Positions 26,073-34,966 of a stretch of 64,000 nucleotides of DNA are shown here, piece by piece (positions within the stretch are counted from its first letter, which is position 1; every line of letters starts with the position of its first letter). Under the pieces are notes generated by a model, which had not been told where the DNA came from, made no database searches, and saw nothing but the letters and a program-made list of their open reading frames with translations. Made by a program: the position numbers and the translations under genes. Source of the stretch: Candidatus Brocadia pituitae (lineage in GTDB: Bacteria; Planctomycetota; Brocadiia; Brocadiales; Brocadiaceae); contig AP021856.1 of assembly GCA_017347445.1 (NCBI GenBank), forward strand, positions 3,852,613 through 3,916,612, in the 5' to 3' direction.

Positions 26073-26484
26073 GGCAATTCTGGACACGTCCATGTATATT
26101 CCTTTCATAAACGACGGCGTTATTCCCCCCATTCTGGAGATTGATATCGGAAAACCTGTAATCTATCTAAGCGCTGTAGTTATTGCTGAACTCTATGCAG
26201 GGTCATTTGATAATCAATCTGTTAAACTTCTTGATAAGCTGTATAAGGCCTTTTATGATACGCAAAGGATAGTTACCCCCTCCGCAAACGATTGGCAAAC
26301 TACGGGCAAGGTTGTTGCTAAACTTGGAGGAAAATACGGCTTCGGGAACATATTTTTGTCAAGGATACAGAATGACGTCCTTATTGCCCTTTCCGCAAAG
26401 CAGATCGGATCGTCTGTTATTACCAATAACGTAAAGGATTTTTTACGGGTAAAAGAATTCGTGAATTTCAACCTGATCGCATAA
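26053..26484 (+). CDS. VapC-type PIN-domain toxin
   Basis: The 143-residue protein shows the acidic PIN residues: LDTSMYI (first Asp) near residue 10, ELYAG (Glu) near 46, QNDVLIALSAKQIG (Asp) near 110 and ITNNVKDF near the end. PIN toxins are Mg-dependent RNases, classically cutting initiator tRNA or rRNA. The first motif has DTSMYI in place of the more common DTN, otherwise it looks intact. It is translationally coupled to the antitoxin. Confidence 0.88.
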   Translation: MADARIKAILDTSMYIPFINDGVIPPILEIDIGKPVIYLSAVVIAELYAGSFDNQSVKLLDKLYKAFYDTQRIVTPSANDWQTTGKVVAKLGGKYGFGNIFLSRIQNDVLIALSAKQIGSSVITNNVKDFLRVKEFVNFNLIA

Positions 26485-26491
26485 TGAAAAC

Positions 26492-26653
26492 ATGTCCCTG
26501 AAAAACTATCAGATAAAGGTTGTCGGCGAATTAAAGAGATTTTTCCAGACAGCAAGGGAAATCAAGGACGTTATTAAAACAACCAGAAAAGCCCTGTCTG
26601 AAAACCTGCGACATACACTCAACTTGAGGAAGGAAAGGAAGACGAGACACTAA
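26492..26653 (+). pseudogene. N-terminal fragment of restriction-type (Res/DEAD) helicase
   Basis: A 53-codon frame starting MSLKNYQIKVVGELKRFFQT eight bases after vapC resembles the first residues of type III restriction Res subunits and related superfamily 2 helicases (LKxYQxxVxxxL). It then runs into unrelated basic sequence and a stop, with no Walker motifs. It looks like the stump of a larger gene whose body has been deleted. Confidence 0.45.
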
Positions 26654-26724
26654 GGCATTTAATGAGGTAAAGTATGTTCTAAGGATTTAAAAACTCAAGC
26701 ATCTCAACAAAAAAAACGTTAACT

Positions 26725-27636
26725 ATGAATGAATCAAAAATCCACAATTTGGATGAGCTTATCGAGTCGTTTATAAATTACCTCCTTGTTGAATGCGGTT
26801 TGGCACGGAATACCATCCTCAGTTACAGTCACGACCTGCAGATATTCACCACCTTCCTGCATTCGAAAGACATATCGGACTTTGACGGTGTCCGTCCCGA
26901 TACGATTACGAGCTTTATCATTTCTGAAAAGAAACGCGGCCTTTCCATAAACTCCATAACCCGCACCATTGTGGCCATACGCATGTTATACAAATTCCTC
27001 CTCTCCGAGGGAAAACTCCAGTCAAACCCATTTACCGTAATTGATTCACCAAAGCTCTGGAAGAGACTGCCGGAAGTCATTTCCATTCACAAGATTGACG
27101 ACCTCCTTTCTGTCCCCAACACACAAACGAAATTAGGGATGAGAAATAAGGCCATTCTCGAACTTATGTATGCCACTGGTGCACGGGTGTCAGAGGTTGT
27201 TGCCATTCAGATGGATTGGGTTAACCTCGAATATCGTTATATGAAGTGCAGGGGAAAAGGCTCAAAGGAGCGCATTGTACCCCTTGGCACAAAGGCAATC
27301 GATGCAATTCAGAGCTATCTGAAATTTGCCAGACCTAAAATAAAGAACAGCGGGGATAGTACCTATCTATTTCTTTCAAAGGCAGGGAAACCGCTCAGGA
27401 GAGAGAATATATGGGTTGTCGTGAAAAACTGCGCCTTAAAAGCAGGTATCCATGGCCATATTTCGCCGCACAAGCTAAGGCACTCGTTTGCCACTCATCT
27501 GCTGGAAAACGGCGCCGACCTGCGTGCCGTGCAAGAAATGCTGGGACATGTCAATGTCTCCACCACTCAAATTTATACCCACGTTGGCAAGCACCACCTC
27601 AAAGCCGTTCACCGGCAATATCATCCGCGGGCTTAA
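26725..27636 (+). CDS. tyrosine recombinase XerC/XerD type
   Basis: The 303-residue protein has an N-terminal SAM-like core-binding domain (LVECGLARNTILSYSHDLQIF) and the catalytic domain with all active residues: TGARVSEVV (Arg), GKGSKERIVPLG (Lys), HKLRHSFATHLLENG (His, Arg), LGHVNVSTTQIYTHV (His, Tyr). Length equals XerD, which resolves chromosome dimers at dif. I could not find a dif-like site nearby. It directly follows a toxin-antitoxin island, so a role as the integrase of that island is also possible. Confidence 0.9.
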   Translation: MNESKIHNLDELIESFINYLLVECGLARNTILSYSHDLQIFTTFLHSKDISDFDGVRPDTITSFIISEKKRGLSINSITRTIVAIRMLYKFLLSEGKLQSNPFTVIDSPKLWKRLPEVISIHKIDDLLSVPNTQTKLGMRNKAILELMYATGARVSEVVAIQMDWVNLEYRYMKCRGKGSKERIVPLGTKAIDAIQSYLKFARPKIKNSGDSTYLFLSKAGKPLRRENIWVVVKNCALKAGIHGHISPHKLRHSFATHLLENGADLRAVQEMLGHVNVSTTQIYTHVGKHHLKAVHRQYHPRA

Positions 27637-27668
27637 ATAGTCAGCGGTTCACGGGTAATTTCCGGTTA

Positions 27669-30260
27669 TCACACGTCGCACAAAGGATTATGATGCACCG
27701 CCATTTTATCAAACGCCTCGGCGGGCAGTGGTTTGCAGAATAAATATCCCTGCATCTCATCGCATTGGCGCTGTTTTAAGAATACGAGTTGTTCTTCATT
27801 TTCAACTCCTTCGGCAACAACTTTGAATTTAAGATTTTGCGCCAAGGCAATAACTGACGACACAATTATTTTGTCATTCTGATCAGTTGCGATACCACTC
27901 ACGAAATGCTGACTGATTTTTAACTTATGAATGGGAAATTTTTTGAGATAATACAGAGAGGAAAAGCCTGTACCAAAATCATCGATAGAAATCTGAATGC
28001 CCAGGGAACTTAATTGTCCCAGCTTATCGATTGTTGTTTCTATGTCTTGCATTGCAACGCCCTCGGTGATTTCTAGCCCCAGAAATTGCGGATCCAGGCC
28101 GGTCTTTTTTAAGGCCGATAAGACCATTTCCACAAGATTGGACTGCTGGAATGTATGAACTGAAATGTTTACTGCTACCGACAAGGGTGGATGTCCGGCG
28201 TCCTGCCACGCCTTGCATTGTGCACAAACGGTACACAACACTAATTCATCCACGAAGACGATTAGACGGGTGTTTTCTGACAGGGGGATGAATTCTTCCG
28301 GGAGGACCAGTCCCCGTTCCGGGTGTCTCCAGCGCACCAGCGCTTCCATGCTGACGACCTGTCCCGTGCTGATATTCACAAGAGGTTGATAGTAGACCAC
28401 AAATTCCTCACGCTCCAAAGCACGGCGAATGTTGCTTTCCAGCAGCATCTTTTCAAAAGATTTGGCGTGTATGGCTGCAGTGTAAAACTGATAGTTGTTC
28501 TTTCCCTGTTCCTTAGCGTAGTACATGGCGGCGTCTGCATTCCTCAGCAGGGTTTCTACACTATCGCCATGGTTGGGATAGATGGCAATGCCAATGCTCG
28601 CGGTAATATAGAGTTCTTGCTCGTTGATAATCCATGTTCGCTTGAATTCATCGAGGATTTTGCACGCAATAGTGTCCACGTGGCCAGCCTGGGCGATGCC
28701 CACGATTAAAAGCGTAAATTCATCGCCGGCGAAGCGGGCAACGGTGTCTTCCTCTCGCACACAACTTTTCAATCGGTCGGCGACCTCGTGCAATAACTGG
28801 TCTCCCATAGCATGCCCCAACGCATCGTTTATGGCCTTGAATCTATCCAGGTCGACAAACATCACGGCAAGCATCTCATTCATGCGATGTGCATGAGCTA
28901 AGGCCAGGGTTAGGCGATCATTGAATAATATGCGATTGGGAAGGGAGGTAAGGTTGTCATGAAAAGCCATATGCTTAACTTTTTCTTCCATCCATTTCCG
29001 ATCGGTGACATCGTTCGCCAGCACAACCTCAGCACGTCTTCCTGCAAAGGTTATCGTATGTGAGCTTACTTCAACGTAGACGATACTGCCGTCTTTTTTC
29101 CGGTGCCGCCAAATACCTGAAGTGCCGAATCCTGTGATAATCTTTGATACATTATTAAGAGGATCTGAGACATCCTCAAAAGGACGAATGTCCTTAATCG
29201 TCATTGCAAGAAATTCTTCTCGGGAATAACCATAGTGGTGAATAGCAGCGTTGTTGACAGCAAGAAACGAGAGCGTTTCTCGATCGTACATCCACATCGG
29301 ATGAGGGTTGTTTTCAAACAAGATCTGGTATTGTTCTTCGCTATCGTGCAGGGCGGTTTCTACCCGCTCACGTATTTCTATTTCTTTCTGGAGTTTTTTG
29401 TTTACCTGCATCAGCGTCACGGTGCGTTCTGCCACGCGTTGTTCTAAAGATTCGTTGAGTGTCCTCAGTTCTTTCTCCAGCTTCTTGTGCTCAGTGATGT
29501 CCAGAACTATTCCATTCAGCTGAACCGCCTTACCCGCATTGTCAAAAATAGCCACGGCCTCTGAGTGGACAATGCGCTCTGAGCCATCTGGCAAAACTAT
29601 GCGATAGTCAATACAGTAAGGTTTTCGCTCATAGAAGGTCTCGTAAATAGATTTTTTCACATATTCTCTGTCAGCGGGGTGAACGAAATTCAACAATGCC
29701 TCATATGTTGCTCCAGATGACCGTGGAGAGAGACCAAAGATATGGCATGTCTCATCAGACCAGTTTAATTCATCTTTTGCTACGTTCCACTCCCAATTTC
29801 CCATGTGTGCAATTCGCTGCGCATTGGCAAGGCTGTCTTCGCTTTTCTGCCGTGCATCTTCTGCCAGATGATACTTTCTTCGTTTCTCCATCGCGCTTAT
29901 TTCCCGTTCAATAGCGGGAACAAGCCGTGTCAGATCATTCTTCATGACATAGTCATGAACTCCGGCTTCCATACATGCCACTGCATTCCCCTCGCTGATA
30001 GAACCTGACACGATGATGAGTGGCAAGTCGAGTCCGCTGAGTTGCAATTGTGTTAATGCCCCAATTGCGCTGAAGTACGGCATGGAGTGATCGGCAAGAA
30101 TGATATCCCAAGTACGATTTTCGAGCATCATCTTCATGGTTGAGGCTGTCTCGACTCTTTCGTATATTGGCTTATACCCGCAGCGCTGTAATTCACGCAA
30201 CAACGGTTCTATATTGCCCGCTGAATCCTTGACAAACAAAACACGAAGTGGTTTCTTCAT
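27669..30260 (-). CDS. receiver-PAS-PAS-GGDEF-EAL signalling protein
   Basis: The 863-residue c-di-GMP protein has a receiver domain (about 5-125, phospho-acceptor Asp in ILADHSMP), two PAS domains (about 155-260 and 310-430) joined by a coiled coil, a GGDEF domain (435-595) with RFAGDEF, and an EAL domain (605-855) with MEALVRW and DDFGTGFSSL. AGDEF is a tolerated variant, so both cyclase and phosphodiesterase activity remain possible. Its start overlaps the stop of a truncated receiver gene by four bases (ATGA). Confidence 0.93.
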   Translation of the reverse strand: MKKPLRVLFVKDSAGNIEPLLRELQRCGYKPIYERVETASTMKMMLENRTWDIILADHSMPYFSAIGALTQLQLSGLDLPLIIVSGSISEGNAVACMEAGVHDYVMKNDLTRLVPAIEREISAMEKRRKYHLAEDARQKSEDSLANAQRIAHMGNWEWNVAKDELNWSDETCHIFGLSPRSSGATYEALLNFVHPADREYVKKSIYETFYERKPYCIDYRIVLPDGSERIVHSEAVAIFDNAGKAVQLNGIVLDITEHKKLEKELRTLNESLEQRVAERTVTLMQVNKKLQKEIEIRERVETALHDSEEQYQILFENNPHPMWMYDRETLSFLAVNNAAIHHYGYSREEFLAMTIKDIRPFEDVSDPLNNVSKIITGFGTSGIWRHRKKDGSIVYVEVSSHTITFAGRRAEVVLANDVTDRKWMEEKVKHMAFHDNLTSLPNRILFNDRLTLALAHAHRMNEMLAVMFVDLDRFKAINDALGHAMGDQLLHEVADRLKSCVREEDTVARFAGDEFTLLIVGIAQAGHVDTIACKILDEFKRTWIINEQELYITASIGIAIYPNHGDSVETLLRNADAAMYYAKEQGKNNYQFYTAAIHAKSFEKMLLESNIRRALEREEFVVYYQPLVNISTGQVVSMEALVRWRHPERGLVLPEEFIPLSENTRLIVFVDELVLCTVCAQCKAWQDAGHPPLSVAVNISVHTFQQSNLVEMVLSALKKTGLDPQFLGLEITEGVAMQDIETTIDKLGQLSSLGIQISIDDFGTGFSSLYYLKKFPIHKLKISQHFVSGIATDQNDKIIVSSVIALAQNLKFKVVAEGVENEEQLVFLKQRQCDEMQGYLFCKPLPAEAFDKMAVHHNPLCDV

Positions 30261-30448
30261 CTAAGCCACTTCTCCTCTCTACTAAGGAGATAATCCAGCG
30301 CTTCAGCCCCATCACTCGCCACCACCGTGTTCACAATGGTGTGTTTTTTAAATGCACGGAGTGTCAGTTCCACATCGTCCGGATTATCTTCTACAGGCAA
30401 GATAGTTTTAGATTGTGAATTGGAGATCATCGATTTTTGATTTGCCAT
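30257..30448 (-). pseudogene. truncated response-regulator receiver domain
   Basis: The 63-residue frame contains the first half of an Rcp1-type receiver: ILPVEDNPDDVELTLRAFKK with the acidic pair, then VASDGAEALDYLL, and it ends at a stop exactly where the phospho-acceptor strand (LDLxLP) should follow. With no acceptor Asp it cannot be phosphorylated. It overlaps the next gene by ATGA, so the truncation may have removed the rest of one receiver gene and joined it to the c-di-GMP gene. Confidence 0.7.
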
Positions 30449-30529
30449 AATTACATTCCGTTAGCAATTTTGTCTTCAGTTTTTTAGATTTACCATCTAT
30501 AGTAGACGCTTAAAGAAAATTGTCATTAT

Positions 30530-30600
30530 GAGGGCGCTAGCCCGAAGCGATCTTCCTATGACTGTCATTCCGGGCAAAGCGAGAAATCTCATGATATACT
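30530..30600. repeat. dispersed repeat fused to sensor remnant
   Basis: TGTCATTCCGGGCAAAGCGA followed by GAAATCTCATGA, preceded by GCCCGAAGCGATCTTCC, is the kind of short dispersed intergenic sequence (TCATTCCGAGCGAAGCGAAGAATCT style) found repeatedly in some genomes. Related fragments are at 12367-12410 and 63155-63215. It replaces the 3' end of the sensor gene. Confidence 0.5.
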
Positions 30601-31112
30601 TCACCGGTCGTTCCCATTCCGATACGGTTCGTTGTGATCTCATTCAGGGCTGAAACGGAATAGGCATTGACAGTCACACCAAGTGTTTTCCTCCCATGCC
30701 TTGCAATAATAGGTGCAGAAACAAAGGTGCAGTTTGTATCAAAGTCGGAGGAATAATGCATCTGATCAATATACGTTTCGCCATAGCTCTTTCGCATGTC
30801 TTCCGGAAATACCTCGTCTCCGGAAAAATCTCTGCCGATTAATCTTTCATCGGCGGATGAAACTACTTTGCCGTCCTTTTTCACAAGGGCTATTGCTATA
30901 AGATTCAGGTTGAGTGACAGCTTTCTCGTTTTTCTCTCTGCAAGGTATTTGCTTAAGCGGACTATTGCATGCTGTTTCACATTTTCTCCACGAGTGATTG
31001 TCTCAAAATACCTTCTGATGAATCCATCGGTGCCGAAGTCCGCCGTGCGTATCTCAATTTTTTCCATAAGAGACAGGACATGCTGTTCTTTTGACTTTGC
31101 AATTGCTTTCAA
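30537..31112 (-). pseudogene. remnant of a Cache-type sensor protein
   Basis: The 191-codon frame resembles the extracytoplasmic sensor part of a histidine kinase or chemoreceptor: FETITRGEN, an ALVKKDGKVVSSADERLIG strand-turn, VSAPIIARHGRKTLGV and then GTTGEVY, which normally leads into the end of the Cache domain. No transmembrane helix precedes it (the frame has only a TTG start) and no kinase follows; after GEVY it runs into a repeat-like tail HEISRFARNDSHRK and stops. It is therefore a gene fragment cut at both ends. Confidence 0.6.
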
Positions 31113-31204
31113 ATCTTCAAAGTCTGATACTTTAAGGTGTTCTTTGCGTGGAGATAGTTGATCGTCGTGGTCACAGCAATTTGAAAATACCCTTATAACA
31201 AAAA

Positions 31205-31260
31205 AGCCTTACTGCAAAGAAGTTAATTAAAAAACATCTTCGGCAGTAAGGCTATCTTTT
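31205..31260. terminator. bidirectional rho-independent terminator
   Basis: AGCCTTACTGC (31205-31215) pairs perfectly with GCAGTAAGGCT (31243-31253). A T-run follows on the plus strand (ATCTTTTTTT) and, read on the minus strand, TTTTTT follows the other arm. Suited to stop transcription from both sides. Confidence 0.7.
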
Positions 31261-31288
31261 TTTATAAGCGGTTTAAACCGCTTATAAA
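31261..31288. repeat. 28-bp perfect palindrome
   Basis: TTTATAAGCGGTTT followed by its exact reverse complement AAACCGCTTATAAA. It lies directly after the terminator at 31205-31260 in the 31113-31524 gap, which otherwise holds no gene. The central CGGTTTAAACCG is shared with the palindrome at 20410-20431. Confidence 0.7.
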
Positions 31289-31524
31289 GACCCATTACTT
31301 TGCGCACCCTGATTGCTCAAGGTTTGCCTTTATCGTAAATGTATCTTATAGGTACTGACTTATCAAAGACCAAAAGATCACTGATAATTTATTTCAAAAT
31401 AAACTACCAATTATATTTGCATTTTATATAATATTATGAGAGCATTGTCAATGTCAATAATTTTTTTTTCTTCAAGGAAAGCCAACCGGCAAGCAACGCA
31501 TTGCCGCCTTTGTATGGAATTCCA

Positions 31525-33060
31525 TTATTGCAGCTGAGCACCCGAAACACAACGCAATGCCATACGGTATTCATTTAGAGCCTCCTTTAGTTGTCCTCGC
31601 TGCACATAGGTGTTACCTAAAGATACATGAGCCTTATATGAATCCGGCGTTAACTCAAGCATCTTTCTAAATGAGCTAATTGCTGGCGGGGGGTCTCCGT
31701 TTTTTGCATGTAACCATCCTAAACACAGATAGGCTTCTGCATAATCAGATTTTATTTCCAAAACATCCCTTATCTCCCGGAATTTTTGCTCAAGAGAAGG
31801 AATCTTTCCGCGAATCCATCCATAATCATTTGTGATCTCACTCTTCTTTGACATAGTATCCAGAGCCATGTTACACATCGTTATTGCTTCTTGGATCTGA
31901 TCTTGTGAGGCGTAAAGAAAAGCTGTTAATGCTTGAATATCGGCATTTTCAGGCTCATATAGCATAGCTCGTTCTACGATTTCTTTTGCTTCTTTAAATA
32001 AATCACATTGGACATACGTCCATCCAAGGTATGCATACGTAGGGATGTCACCCGGATATCTGTATAAAATCTCTTTGCATATTTCAGCCGCTTTCTCTGT
32101 CTCGTCATTTCTGCCATACGCCATAATCAGAAGCCAATATGCCGTTTTGCTCCCCGGATATATCTTTAAGGCATCTTGCGCCATGGCTATTGCTTTATTA
32201 AACCTGTGCGAACTCAGGCAACGCTTACCTTCCACAATAAGATTTTCAAGGGTGTTATCTCTGATTTTTTTTGCATTACCTAATGTTTGTAATGCCTCGC
32301 TCAACATCCGCTTGGTAAAATAAAAACACGCCAGATAGACATGTGCATCTACCCGATCAGGCTCGATAGATATTGCCTTCTGGATATCTGCAATGGACAT
32401 GTCCGGCATCCCTTTCTCTGCATAGGCACAGGCTAATTTGATATAGGCCTCCGCGCAATCGGGTTTTAATTGCAAAATATCCTCGTATTCTTGTATAGCC
32501 TGATCAATCCCGGAAAGGGTTTCTTTTCCGTCCATGCATTTCAGTTTTAGTGCTTGTTTATATGCGTTGAGGGCGTCTCCCAGCTTTCCTAGTTGAACAT
32601 AAGAGAAGCCCATCACTTCATGTGCACCCCGGAATTCTTTTATCAGATCAATAAAATCCACAAACTCTGCTACGAATTCCCTGGCCGCAGCAGGAGTATC
32701 TTTTGTCATGGGATAGTCAAAGGATGTGTTTTGAAGAATTGGATTTAGTTGAAATATCTTCTGGAATTCCGCTACGGCACAGGGGATCAATCCTTTCTGG
32801 CTATAGGCCCATCCGAGATAAGCATGGACTTCCACGTTATCCGGATACAACTCGGCTATTTTTTGTAAATCTGGTATGGCAAGATCGATGAGCCCCCTTT
32901 CGGCAGAGAGCTTTGCCTTTTCATACCGTGGTTTTTCCCAGATACTAAGAGAAGGGTTGATTGTTTTTAATTCTGCCGTGACACTGATAGAAAAAAATAA
33001 CCCTTGCATAACAAGGGCTATCACAGAAACAAAGTTTATGAATTTTACCATACGCAGCAT
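31525..33060 (-). CDS. exported tetratricopeptide-repeat protein
   Basis: A 511-residue protein from ATG 33060 (GGAAG four bases upstream of CCCT-ATG; the frame is open further back to a TTG). A signal sequence MVKFINFVSVIALVMQGLFF is followed by about ten TPR units, e.g. LGWAYSQKGLIPCAVAEFQK, YIKLACAYAEKGMPDMSIAD, LGNTYVQRGQLKEALNEYRM. TPR arrays serve as protein-binding scaffolds, here in the periplasm. No enzymatic domain is seen. It may be co-transcribed with the amt gene upstream. Confidence 0.85.
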   Translation of the reverse strand: MLRMVKFINFVSVIALVMQGLFFSISVTAELKTINPSLSIWEKPRYEKAKLSAERGLIDLAIPDLQKIAELYPDNVEVHAYLGWAYSQKGLIPCAVAEFQKIFQLNPILQNTSFDYPMTKDTPAAAREFVAEFVDFIDLIKEFRGAHEVMGFSYVQLGKLGDALNAYKQALKLKCMDGKETLSGIDQAIQEYEDILQLKPDCAEAYIKLACAYAEKGMPDMSIADIQKAISIEPDRVDAHVYLACFYFTKRMLSEALQTLGNAKKIRDNTLENLIVEGKRCLSSHRFNKAIAMAQDALKIYPGSKTAYWLLIMAYGRNDETEKAAEICKEILYRYPGDIPTYAYLGWTYVQCDLFKEAKEIVERAMLYEPENADIQALTAFLYASQDQIQEAITMCNMALDTMSKKSEITNDYGWIRGKIPSLEQKFREIRDVLEIKSDYAEAYLCLGWLHAKNGDPPPAISSFRKMLELTPDSYKAHVSLGNTYVQRGQLKEALNEYRMALRCVSGAQLQ

Positions 33061-33093
33061 AGGGTCTTCCGATTTTAGCAAAAACGCGAACAC

Positions 33094-33118
33094 CTTTAAC
33101 CCCGTCGGGGTTTTAAAG
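33094..33118 (-). promoter_or_regulatory. stable hairpin between amt and the TPR gene
   Basis: CTTTAACCCC-GTC-GGGGTTTTAAAG makes a stem of about ten pairs with a three-base loop and a small TT bulge. It lies in the 108-base spacer after amt and could be an amt terminator, an attenuator or a processing site. On the minus strand it is not followed by a clear T-run. Confidence 0.4.
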
Positions 33119-33168
33119 CCTGACAAGGTGGACTCACAGTTCGTCTTTTCCTATTCGTTCTGGTTAAG

Positions 33169-34488
33169 TTAGTACCCTTTTATCCCCCCGGTTGAAACAA
33201 ATTCCGGGTAGGTCGGCGTCATATGTTCTGAAATATCAAGTCCCATCGTCTCGTCTTCTTCACTCACGCGTCCCAACCCTATAGCCTTCAGCCCGCCGAA
33301 GATAATAATGGCGCATACACACGAATAGGCGATACAGATGATGAATCCCAGGGCTTGTATGCCGATATGACAACTGACGCCATGATAGGAAGGCCGTATA
33401 AGACCCATAACGCCAGTTGCAATACCCCCAATAGCGCCCGAGGTGCAATGGACGCCACAGGTACCAACGGTATCGTCGATCCCTATTTTGTCCAGTGACT
33501 TTACCACCAGCGGAATAATTCCTCCGCTGATTACCCCCACGACCAGAGCAAAACCGGGATGGGTAAAACCCACACCTGCGCAGATAGAGACCATGCCTGC
33601 AATCGCCCCGTTTCCGGTGGTGAGCGGGTCTGGTTTATTATTCACCAGCCAACCCCCAAACATTGAGCCCAGGATACCGCCCGCCATGCTCATCGTAACA
33701 TTGATCGTTGTGGTAGGTAAATCGTTTACCAGGATGCTGATCATTTTCCGGGCAGTTTCCGCGCCGGTTGGCTCGCACAACGATCCGACCAATACCGACC
33801 CAACATTAAAACCATAGAAACACACACACAAGATAAATACCCCCAGCATCGTTTGTGAAACATTATGTCCAGGGATGGTATAACATTCGCCACGTCCAAA
33901 CTCAAACAACCATGTCTTCTTACTCATGCGTGCATATTTCTCCATTCGCGGCCCCACAATCATTGCGGCAATAAGGGCTGTTAAACCTCCCTGAAAATGT
34001 ACCACCACGGACCCTGCATAATCCACATAGCCCCACCGCAACAGCGGTCCTGCCGACCATGCCAGCCATCCAAAAAACGGATACATGAAACCGCAATAGA
34101 GCACGACGTAAATCAGATACGCCTTAAAGCTAAATCTCTCTGAAATGGAACCCGAAGCTATTGAGCATGAAACCAGGCAAAATCCCCACATGGTAAACCA
34201 ATGTCCATACACATTCAGTTTGTCCACATGTCCCGGATCGGTTACTCCAAGAAGGCAGTAGTTCCAGTTACCAGAGAAAATGGCGAACCCGAACAGCCAC
34301 CAGACCAGGGAACCAAGCCCTATATTAGCGCAGATCTTCATATAGACGTGGGTGGCATTCTTAGACCGGACCTGCCCGCTCTCCAGGAACGCAAAACCAG
34401 CCTGCATAAAAAAGACTAAAATTCCGGTAATAATTAACCAAAATATATAGATAATCAGAATAATATCTCTTGCTAATATGTCTACCAT
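33169..34488 (-). CDS. amt: ammonium transporter, Amt family
   Basis: A 439-residue polytopic protein with eleven hydrophobic helices. The FMQAGFAFLESGQVRSKN motif after the first helix is characteristic of Amt. The twin histidines appear in DYAGSVVVHFQGG and TCGVHCTSGAIGG, and GFNVGS lies by the pore gate. The start at ATG 34488 has GGAGA seven bases upstream; the extra eight codons upstream are unlikely. No GlnK gene is adjacent. The CGVHCTSGAIGG segment departs from the common GVHGVGGxxG. Confidence 0.93.
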   Translation of the reverse strand: MVDILARDIILIIYIFWLIITGILVFFMQAGFAFLESGQVRSKNATHVYMKICANIGLGSLVWWLFGFAIFSGNWNYCLLGVTDPGHVDKLNVYGHWFTMWGFCLVSCSIASGSISERFSFKAYLIYVVLYCGFMYPFFGWLAWSAGPLLRWGYVDYAGSVVVHFQGGLTALIAAMIVGPRMEKYARMSKKTWLFEFGRGECYTIPGHNVSQTMLGVFILCVCFYGFNVGSVLVGSLCEPTGAETARKMISILVNDLPTTTINVTMSMAGGILGSMFGGWLVNNKPDPLTTGNGAIAGMVSICAGVGFTHPGFALVVGVISGGIIPLVVKSLDKIGIDDTVGTCGVHCTSGAIGGIATGVMGLIRPSYHGVSCHIGIQALGFIICIAYSCVCAIIIFGGLKAIGLGRVSEEDETMGLDISEHMTPTYPEFVSTGGIKGY

Positions 34489-34966
34489 AAGGTATCTCCT
34501 TTTTCCAAACACATCGGACCACAGGCGTACGAAAGTCGCTCATAATTTTTGCTGTCACAAAATATACTACCACTATCAAAAAAAGTAATCAATAGAATAT
34601 TCACAGCAATGTCAAAGTTCGTACGGACATAGTGGGGGTTGTTTTCAATGCTCCAATGTTCACAACTTAGTCCGGCTTTCACAATTCGAGGGGTAGGCAA
34701 ACCGCTAAGCTAGGAAAACCAAGGGATCGTGGAAGAAGATCGTCACTACAAGGCCTTTTGAACATTTTGCATTTTACGTCTCAGAAAAGCACAGGGTTGC
34801 AGGCAGTTGGCTTGTTTGGTTTTAGGAAAAATAGGAACAGCGTTCTTTTATAAAAAATCATTGACGGGCTCGATAAAGAAATGCAGGCATTAGGTGTCGT
34901 GCGGACGCTTGTCCTGCCAGTGAAGGGAGTTTAAGGTCGTTGCCGAAGTTCGCCTGATTTAGGTCT
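34489..34966. other. non-coding gap between amt and the GH15 gene
   Basis: This 478-base stretch holds the amt ribosome-binding site and leader at its left end. I see no gene, RNA fold or clear promoter in the rest. Confidence 0.4.

Noticed and set aside
26654-26724. dif site near the Xer gene
   Set aside because: No 28-bp sequence with paired 11-bp arms resembling dif was found by eye.
33061-33168. Possible c-di-GMP riboswitch in the amt-TPR spacer
   Set aside because: Only one hairpin is visible; the conserved c-di-GMP-I or -II core sequences are absent.
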